In this document: positions 56,981 through 64,000 of the stretch, piece after piece | Layout: each line of letters starts with the position of its first letter | How positions within the stretch are numbered: position 1 is the stretch's first letter | Source: Catenaria anguillulae PL171 | Taxonomy: Eukaryota > Blastocladiomycota > Blastocladiomycetes > Blastocladiales > Catenariaceae | Reading direction: 5' to 3' | Assembly (NCBI GenBank): GCA_002102555.1 | Contig: MCFL01000070.1 | Coordinates: forward strand, 60,595 to 124,594 | Length of the DNA stretch: 64,000 bases | The notes under the pieces: model-generated | What the model saw: the letters and a program-made list of their open reading frames with translations, nothing else | The model's database searches: none | Told to the model about the DNA's origin: nothing | Program-made: the position numbers and the translations under genes

Positions 56981-58066
56981 TTAGAGGATCTTGCGCAGCA
57001 AGATGGCGATAATCACAAACAAGACGGCAACAATCATCACATCGAGCTTTGCTTGCCATTGTTCGTGCGCGTGTGCTTGGCTTGCCGCCATTGTCGGTGC
57101 CGCCGATGCTGGAGGCCGAGCGGATGTTGCAGGTGACGAAGATGGTGGTTGACGGGAAGATGAGGGGCTCGGTATCCGATTGGGCGGCGCCGAGCCAGGC
57201 GCTTCAATGGCGGCCCGAGCCGACGCTGTACGGTTCTCGGCATCTCTATCTTCAGCCTCGGACGCACTTGTCCCACTCTCGCCACCTCTAACATCGCCCA
57301 ACCCAGAATCCGCCTCGCCTGCCCGCGGCTGCACCTGCTGCTTTTCGCGATCCCGCTCATCCACAAACTCCAACCCTGGCTCTCCCTTGTCCTTGTCACT
57401 CAACGGCCGCAGCTCGCCGCACACGGGCAAAATGGCCTCATTTGCCTGCCCGCACTCTGAGCACGTCCATGTGTGGCTTGCCTTTGCGAGATTGCGGCGC
57501 TCGTCGTCGGTCCATCGGACGCTGCCGATGGCGCCTTCGGACTCGAAGGCCATGAACGAGGCGATTCCCAGAAGCATCGTGCGCAACCCCCCTGAGAACA
57601 AAACAAATGAACGAAAATGACTATTTAGTTTTGGATGAATGAACACGTCGCCGAAAATAAGAAAAAAAGAGGGACACGGACAGGATGGGTTCCAGGTCTC
57701 TTCGTGGAATGAGGAGATAGACAGGCAGATTTTGGTTTTGGTTTCGAAGCGGCCGTTCGGCTAGGGACGAATTGTCTGTCAGAAAATGAGGCGTATAGCT
57801 TCAACGGAGAGAAGAAGGATGCGAACCGTGAGGAAGTATATCTCAGGAGGCTTGAATGGGTACTGAGGCGGAAGCACAAGCCGGCCATGATACACGCCCG
57901 CTTCGTACGGTGTGCCCGAAGGTCCACGGATGGTGAAATGGAGTTGGAAGATGTCGTCTTCAAAGGGAATGGTGATGGCGTAACGATCCGATGAGTCGGC
58001 CTCGAGTTCCTGAATCTCTTTAAGGACGCGGCGGACGTTGGGTGTCTTTGCGGTTGGGGCAGTCAT
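56981..58066 (-). CDS. UBE2J-type (Ubc6) ER ubiquitin-conjugating enzyme (3 exons)
   Basis: Exons are 57827-58066, 57682-57760 and 56981-57591, giving 309 residues. The splice restores FLT-PNGRF and WNPS-WGLRTMLLGIASF, both invariant in this family. Introns are 66 nt with donor GTTCGC and 90 nt with donor GTCCGT. The active-site Cys is Cys92 in TKICLSISS. The N-terminus reads RRVLKEIQELEADSS and the core GVYHGRLVLPPQYPFKPPEI. After the UBC fold comes an Ala/Ser/Pro-rich linker. A single C-terminal membrane anchor follows (LDVMIVAVLFVIIAILLRKI), so the enzyme is tail-anchored in the ER with the catalytic domain in the cytosol. It should act in ER-associated degradation. Confidence 0.93.
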
Positions 58067-58503
58067 GGCTACGAGTGTGGGTGGGTCGGGAGGTGGTTGA
58101 GGTTGCGCGAAGCGATGGCACGGGCCGGTACGTGACTGGAGTGTCGATGGCTGAGAAAGGTGGGGATAATGGAGAAGAAAGAGGGAAGGAGAATTTCGGA
58201 GAGTGATGGGGAGATCCAGCATCACTTTTGAGGGTGTATCCATTTGGTATTAATAATGCTCTCTCCATATACATTTGATGGGGAGTGCGGTTGGATCCAT
58301 GCCGATCTGCTCTCGACTATGCCACGTCAACTTGGCTGCCTGCAGTGTTGGCTGTTTGAACCATGTGAGAGCGCAACTTGCGGATTGCGACGAGGACAGA
58401 GGATGGGTAAATAGAATAGTCAAGTGGAAATGCCCCAATGAGCCTGAACCATCATGCCAGGGGTGATATATGTACTCTGGTACTTGTCCACGAATCCATC
58501 TCC
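58067..58503. other. Intergenic region between the UBE2J and ALG5 genes
   Basis: 5' flank of the E2 gene and 3' flank of ALG5, both on the minus strand. No motifs were recognised. Confidence 0.4.
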
Positions 58504-59832
58504 TTACACTTTCCATCCGCCAACTGCATACATGACTCGGACCCAAACCAAATCCACCAACATTCGCACCGCATCCCTCACCAGACTCATCTTGCTTCCC
58601 TCGACCTCATGCCACGTCACCATCACCTCCCTGACCTCGATCCCGCTCCACACCGCCCTGAGCAGCAACTCAATGTCAAAGATCCATCCTGTGACGTGCA
58701 ATCCGGGCACCACCTTGAGCGCCGCCTTGCGCGTCAACAACTTGAACCCGCACTGTGTATCACCAATCCCGCGCAACGGGCCCGCGAGCACGTGCAGGAT
58801 CCAGTGAAAGGCATACATGAGAGCATTGCGAATAAGGCTGCGTTTGACCACGGCATCGGACGTGACCAAGTGCGCACGCGAGCCAATGATGATGGCTGCG
58901 TCGAGCGATGAAGACGCATCGGGGGAACCCGAGCGCGCAGGAGCCAGTGACGACCAGCATGAGCCGTTGGGGCGGCCGCTGCCAGCATCGCCTTCATGGT
59001 CGTCGTCCGTGTCGTCTGCCTCCTTGTCGCCAACGGCAATGAGCACTTTGACGAGTTTTTCCACATCTGCAAACCTTGTTGCGCCATCTGCATCGGCAAA
59101 CAAGACAACTTCACCACGGGCGTGCAAGATGCCCAATTTCACGGCCGCGCCCTTGCCACGGTTGCGCGGCAGCTGTAGCAGCGTAAACTTGTCGTTAACC
59201 TTGTTGCTGGCGGCCCATGCCAAGGCACATGTGATCGTGTCATCCGAGGACCCGTCGTCCACAACAATGAGCTCGTATGCGAGTGGGGGTGAGGGAATGG
59301 ACGTGAGGTAGGCCAGGGTTTCGTCGAGCATGGCGGGCAGCCGGGTGGATTCATTGAAGGCCGGGATGATGATGGATAACGTGAGCGAGCTGCGGGCAGA
59401 GAGCGTAGGCGGGGAGTGCCAGTGATAGACCTTATGGGCGAGGTTTGGAAAGGTGAGCACCGTGTGATGTGACGAAGAAGTGGATGGCGGGCTGAGTGAG
59501 AGGTAGAGTGGTGGGCGGTCCACGAGCAGCTCATCGTCCTCGTCATGGTCAACGGATCGCGTGGCTGACGTTGTCGATGTGGCTCCTCCTTGCTTCCTGC
59601 GCTGTTTGCGGTTGAGCCTCGGCTCACTGGCGGATCGTTCGGCAGCCTTTGCCTTTTTGGCGGCGGCCACGGCCGGATCGTCGGGCCGGAATGGCACGAG
59701 GGCTTTCGGGATCCACGTGCGCGCGGTGCGGCGGCCGTGCGGTGACGACACGAGCCAGTACCCGAGAAAGAGGGCGAGGCCAAGGACGCCGGCGGACGAC
59801 AAGGCCAGCAGGTAGGCAGACGCGGATGACAT
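58504..59832 (-). CDS. ALG5: ALG5, dolichyl-phosphate beta-glucosyltransferase
   Basis: Single exon, 442 residues. Transfers glucose from UDP-Glc to dolichyl phosphate on the cytosolic ER face, supplying Dol-P-Glc for N-glycan assembly. An N-terminal membrane helix (LLALSSAGVLGLALFLGYWL) is followed by a basic linker and the GT2 domain. Motifs: SLTLSIIIPAFNESTRLPAM, ELIVVDDGSSDDT, NRGKGAAVKLGILHARGE, LFADADGATRF (DxD-like metal site), IIIGSRAHLV, and GIGDTQCGFKLLTRKAA. A Gly/Asp/Ser-rich insert of about 40 residues interrupts the domain after the DADGAT motif. The frame is intact. Confidence 0.95.
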   Translation of the reverse strand: MSSASAYLLALSSAGVLGLALFLGYWLVSSPHGRRTARTWIPKALVPFRPDDPAVAAAKKAKAAERSASEPRLNRKQRRKQGGATSTTSATRSVDHDEDDELLVDRPPLYLSLSPPSTSSSHHTVLTFPNLAHKVYHWHSPPTLSARSSLTLSIIIPAFNESTRLPAMLDETLAYLTSIPSPPLAYELIVVDDGSSDDTITCALAWAASNKVNDKFTLLQLPRNRGKGAAVKLGILHARGEVVLFADADGATRFADVEKLVKVLIAVGDKEADDTDDDHEGDAGSGRPNGSCWSSLAPARSGSPDASSSLDAAIIIGSRAHLVTSDAVVKRSLIRNALMYAFHWILHVLAGPLRGIGDTQCGFKLLTRKAALKVVPGLHVTGWIFDIELLLRAVWSGIEVREVMVTWHEVEGSKMSLVRDAVRMLVDLVWVRVMYAVGGWKV

Positions 59833-59966
59833 TTAAACGGGGGCAGCAGTTCAACGTGATGAGCGAAAATGCATGGAGGTTGGGATTTGTTGGCGCTCCC
59901 TTCGATCGGTGAGAGAGAAGCCGCCAGAGTCTCAGTGCGATTTGGGCCCGTTCCGTCGGCCGTGAT

Positions 59967-61526
59967 GTGGCGATGTGGCACGCGGGCAGCGGCAGCGCAG
60001 GCGGCGGCAGGGCGGCCGTGATCACTTCAGTTGACTCTGGCAAAAAGCACAATATGAAAATTCATCATATGACGAACGCCATGGATGCCACCCAAATCAA
60101 CACCTGTTCCACAAGCGACCCAGCGCAACCGGTTCCCCCCTCAATGGCGTCAATGGCTTCGGTGCCAGTGCAATCCAATGCCAGCACGACCCTGGCTCCA
60201 ATCATGGCCAACTCCGACTCCTTGGCTCCATCCGCACCGTTAACTCCATCGATATCACCGGCACTCGTCTACCCACTGGTCAAGGCCGGCCCGCTGCCCA
60301 TCGCCTCGCACTCATTCTCCTTCCGCAAACCCAACTGGCCTGCCACCACCCCCGACCTTGTCCGCACCATCGACGTGCTGTACCATGATGCCCACTTTTT
60401 CATCATCTCCAAACCCCACAATTTCTTGATTGACGGCGACGAGTGGTCCGTTCAGGAATTCCTCCAGCGGACGTACCCGCAGTACCCGCTCTTTCACCTC
60501 ATCCACCAAATCGACTATGCCACCTCCGGCATCATGGTCCTTGGCCTCGAAAAGAAGGCCACGGGCAGGGCTGGCAATTTGTTCCAGGAACGATGGGTCA
60601 GAAAGGAGTATGTGGCCGTGGTTAGGGGCTGGATTGAGCAGGACGAGGTTAGGGTCAAGAGCTTGATTGGGTACGAGGAGGGCCATGAGATTCGCATGTC
60701 TGTCACTGCGGATCCAACAAAGGGAAAGGTATGCCCTTTCTGTCACTTTCTTACCACCAACTCGACAAAGGCACTCACGTAATTGTGAATCATCCAGCAC
60801 GCCGAATCCATCATTCACGTTCGCCGCCGTGGTTACCTCCACCCACCTGCCTCGTCTGGTCTCCTATCTTCCACCTCGGAAACCGTAGAACCGGGAACAT
60901 ATGACCCGATCCCTGTCACGCTCGTCCATCTCAACCTCCTCACTGGACGTAGGCACCAACTGCGCATCCACCTGGCCTCCATCGGCCACCCGATCGTCGG
61001 CGACCCACTCTACGAAGCCACCCCACCGGCAGGCACCATCCCGCAAGACGCTTGGCCTTGGACATCGTCATGCAACCCAGACCATCCAACGCAGCCGCGG
61101 ATGCTTTTGCACTCGCATTACATTCTTTTGCCGCTCCATCGCGGTCGAACAAGGAGCGCTGGCAGGTTCTTTGACTTTGATTTGGCGGTGCGGTCGCCCG
61201 CCCCGTTTGTCGACTGGGTTGGGTGTCGATCGTGTCATGAGGCTCCCACCGCAGACAAGGGGCCGTGCAGTGAGGCGAACGGGTGCGATGTACAAGGAGT
61301 CGCATGTGGGAATATTGACCAGTGGGAGCGGGAGCAGCGCGAGTTGGCAGAACGAGACGCGGTGGAGGATGAGGCCAACCGCATCAGAAAGGAAAAGGAG
61401 CTGAGGGTGCGCAGGGAGAGGAGAGAGAAGCGACGGGCAGAGGTCATGGAGATGCTTGCCAAGGAGGGCAAGGTTGTGACAACTGCCGAAACAACGGGTG
61501 ACGGAAAAGCGACTGTCAATCACTAA
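59967..61526 (+). CDS. RluA-type pseudouridine synthase (2 exons)
   Basis: Exons are 59967-60728 and 60798-61526, giving up to 496 residues. The intron is GTATGC...TCCAG and joins TKGK to [12 protein letters not shown]. Catalytic motif [19 protein letters not shown] carries the nucleophilic Asp (about residue 183). Downstream motifs are [12 protein letters not shown] and [20 protein letters not shown] followed by VGDPLYE, as in RPUSD1/RluA proteins. It should convert specific uridines of rRNA, tRNA or mRNA. The C-terminus adds a charged coiled coil ([19 protein letters not shown]). The start is unsure: ATGs at 60054, 60069 and 60081 are equally plausible. It lies head-to-head with ALG5, with a 134-bp gap. 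Confidence 0.88.
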
Positions 61527-62121
61527 ATTTGGTCCACCCAATACATACTTGATCTCGATTTTCTTTTCGTTTCTTCACCGATGCTTGGGCCCTCACTAGC
61601 TCTGGCCATTAGAGGATGGCACCTCAAGCGCATGCGATCGCGAGCGAGCGACCAACTTGCTGGACTCTGAGCAGCAAGTCTCGGCATTGTTTGCCAGCAC
61701 AAACGGCCTACAGTCACTGACTCGGAGAACGACTTGAGCGCCATGTTTGTCCGTCACATGTACATGGGCGATCGTCCTTGCAGCGCCAAGGAAGCACATA
61801 GTGCCCAAGCCGTTCGCTTGTGTTTTGATTCCAGATCTGTTGACTTGCTGTTAGCGGGTGTTTACTTGGAGCGGACCCATGATTTGGCTGATTTGGCAGG
61901 CTCAGCGCCTTCAGCCCAGGCCTTGGCTTGTGGGACACGCGTTCCCGGCCAGCATGCGGATTGGATCTCAAGGACAGGAGATGACATGATCCTGACCAGG
62001 GGATAAAGGAAAGCAGTATCCCGCCAATGCTAGAATTCGCACAATCTCGGCACGATTACCCTTGTATCCAACGCCTCGCTGACTGGCACATAGACAGATA
62101 GATCGAACCTGAAGCTCGGCC
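61527..62121. other. Intergenic region upstream of the MFS relic
   Basis: No gene or clear promoter motif was recognised in this 595-bp stretch. Confidence 0.4.
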
Positions 62122-63813
62122 ATGCACAGTCCAAGTCCTTCGAGCCAGTCACATCCTGGATTCCCACCCAGTTTACCCACCAACCAGAGCGCATGTACTT
62201 CAACGAAAGGAGATCTCTCGGCTTTTGCACGTGGTCTCCGTCGACCATCTATCCCGCGTGTCGGTCCAGCTCCGCTTGTCGTAATACGACTGGACGACAA
62301 GGGGGATCTCGGCAACGCTATCCACCTCCAACGCAAGGGTGACAACGATCCACCAGACGGCGGAAGAACCGCTTGGATGGTTGTACTGGCTTCTTGGCTA
62401 GTCCATTTTGTTGTTTTCGGTATGCATTTGCCTGGTTATCTTACGGTGATCCGTTCCGTCATTCACAAGTTGTATTCCTACAGGTATTATGTATTCGTGG
62501 GGTATCTGGCAATCCTACTACTCGACCGTATTGCCCTCGACGTCCTCTGAAATCTCGCTCATCGGCACCGTCAGCTTTGCCAGCATCTTCCTGTTTGGCA
62601 TCCCCTGCCGGCCGGCTCGCCGAATGCATTGGTTTCCGGCGCACCGTCCTTTGCGGCACCCTATGCCTGATCCTCGGACTGGTTCTTGCCGCTCTCAGCA
62701 CACACCACGTGCAGCTCGTGCTCACGCAAGGTCTGCTGGTCGGCCTGGGGTCATCGCTCATCTACTTTCCCAGCGTTTCTGTGCCCGCGCAGTGGTGGCG
62801 CGACCGCAGGTCGTTTGCGACGGGCGTTGCGGCTTCGGTGCGGGCGTTGGGTCGGTTGCTTTCACGGCATTGACGGATGCGCTGTTGGGCGGCGGGTTGG
62901 GCACAGGTCACGTTGTTGGCACTGGGCGTTACGAGTTTTCCATGCTCGTGTTGGCGGTGGAGCTCATGAAGACGAGGATTGCAAAGCCGCCGAGGCGGCC
63001 GTTTGTCGAGATGATGAGGTGGGCTGTGGATTTGGATGTGTTTCGGAATGGCAGTTTGTGCCTCTCATGGTTGCAGTGTTTTTCAATGCGTTCGGGTCGC
63101 TTATTGTACGTTCAAGTTTGATGAGTTCCCACATAAGTCCGTAAGCTAACCGATGGTGAATCCACGAAATGTCTCACATTCCCCCAGCCTTCTATTTTCT
63201 CCCGGCTTCACGACCTACCTCTCGCAACCCATATCGCTCGGTCCCTCCTCTAACCATCGCCAACATTCTCCACTTTCGGCCGGATTTCGTCGGCCTTCTC
63301 GCCGACACGATCGGCAACCTCAACTCGCTGCTCCTCACGTTATTCTTCCAATCCGCCGCATGCTTCGGCCTGTGGCTCTGGCTCCCGACTTCCGCCGGTC
63401 TCATTCATTTGCCGCTTTGTTTGGTTCATGTCCGGCGGATACATTTCGCTCATGCCCAGTGTCACGGCTCAGGTGTGCGGCGTGGCAAAACTGCCGAGTT
63501 CGATGGGTTGGTGTTTTCGGGTATGATGCTGGGCCATTTGCTTGGCCCACCTATGGCCGCTGGGATGGTTGGAGAGGAGGGTTGGTGGGTGCAGTGGGTT
63601 GGATGGATGCCGGCGGGGAGGTATGCGCCCATGGCGTTGTTTGCGGGTTGGCGTCTGGAATTGGGGCACTGCAATTGGGTACTTGAGGGTGTCGGGTGTG
63701 GGTCGTGCGGATGGCGAGACAAGGTAAGTAAAGTAGCGCGAGGAAATTATTTCTGCTACACGCGTAATCGTAGCTTTCAATGTATCTGGCAGGTTTGGGC
63801 CTGCATTCTTTGA
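62122..63813 (+). pseudogene. Monocarboxylate-transporter-like MFS gene with several frameshifts
   Basis: Begins with a family-typical PPDGGRTAWMVVLASWLVHF. A proper intron (GTATGC...CTACAG) leads to FGIMYSWGIWQSYYSTVLPS. The frame first breaks at a C4 run (62602-62605), after which PAGRLAECIGFRRTVL continues one base out of phase. More changes occur near 62840 (GAGVGSVAFTALTDALLG), near 62900, after 63180 (TIANILHF / GLLADTIGNLNSLLLTLFFQ) and near 63430 (MSGGYISLMPSVTAQVCGVA). It ends in frame at TGA 63811-63813, with a possible last intron (AAG|GTAAGT). Each piece is well preserved, so loss is recent, or the breaks are assembly indels. A functional version would import monocarboxylates or related solutes. 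Confidence 0.65.
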
Positions 63814-64000
63814 ACGTTAACAATGCAGCGTGAGGCCTCGGAGCATGCAGACAATGCGCACGCGTTGCCTGACGCCTCTTGGCCGTTGGACACTCTCTTT
63901 AGGTCGATAGGTTTGAGCTGCCAAGCGGGATATGGACTGGCCATCTGTGCCTTCTGTCGTAGCAACTTAGGTCAAAGCTAAATACATTGACAGGCCACAG

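Overview
The window is a gene-dense stretch of nuclear DNA from an intron-containing fungus. The genes are eukaryotic, sit on both strands without operons, and carry introns of about 60-110 nt with GT-AG borders. Fungal-type genes include an LSD1 demethylase with a C-terminal HMG box, an Msy-type mechanosensitive channel with an EF-hand, ATG3, ALG5 and KRR1. A C2 + transglutaminase-like protein of the CC2D2A/CEP76 (ciliary) type points to a flagellated, zoosporic lineage such as Blastocladiomycota or Chytridiomycota. That placement is inference.

Layout, left to right. 1-16 kb: a partial membrane protein, KRR1 (2 exons), an NmrA-like SDR (3 exons), a zinc alcohol dehydrogenase, a decayed gene at 6.1-6.85 kb, dynein light chain LC8 (3 exons), the LSD1-HMG gene, a doubtful small gene, and LSM8 (5 exons). 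15.8-25 kb: a class II (bacterial-type) HMG-CoA reductase gene broken by a 4.65-kb hAT-like element. The catalytic part survives at 22.46-24.94 kb. The severed 3' part lies at 15.79-17.81 kb and has decayed. The element holds a four-unit 194-bp tandem array, an A36 tract and TATCG-rich sequence. 25.2-27.5 kb: a gene-free segment with a distant 13-bp inverted repeat pair. 27.5-43.9 kb: ATG3, a polytopic membrane protein, a universal stress protein, EBP2, a forkhead factor with a 1.28-kb intron, a conserved helix-hairpin-helix-like protein, and a low-complexity Q/H/S-rich protein. 45.6-64 kb: the mechanosensitive channel, a TerD-like protein, the C2/transglutaminase-like protein, an RPA1/MEIOB-like OB-fold protein, a UBE2J-type E2, ALG5, an RluA-type pseudouridine synthase, and a frameshifted MFS transporter.

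The functions are mostly housekeeping: ribosome biogenesis (KRR1, EBP2), spliceosome (LSM8), ER quality control and N-glycosylation (UBE2J, ALG5), autophagy (ATG3), microtubule motor and cilium (LC8, CC2D2A/CEP76-like), chromatin and transcription (LSD1-HMG, forkhead), DNA recombination or repair (RPA1/MEIOB-like) and isoprenoid synthesis (HMGR). The most unusual locus is the HMGR gene: a bacterial-type enzyme whose stop codon is now supplied by the terminal inverted repeat of the inserted element. Exon borders were derived by eye from reading frame, GT-AG sites and remembered family alignments, with no database search.
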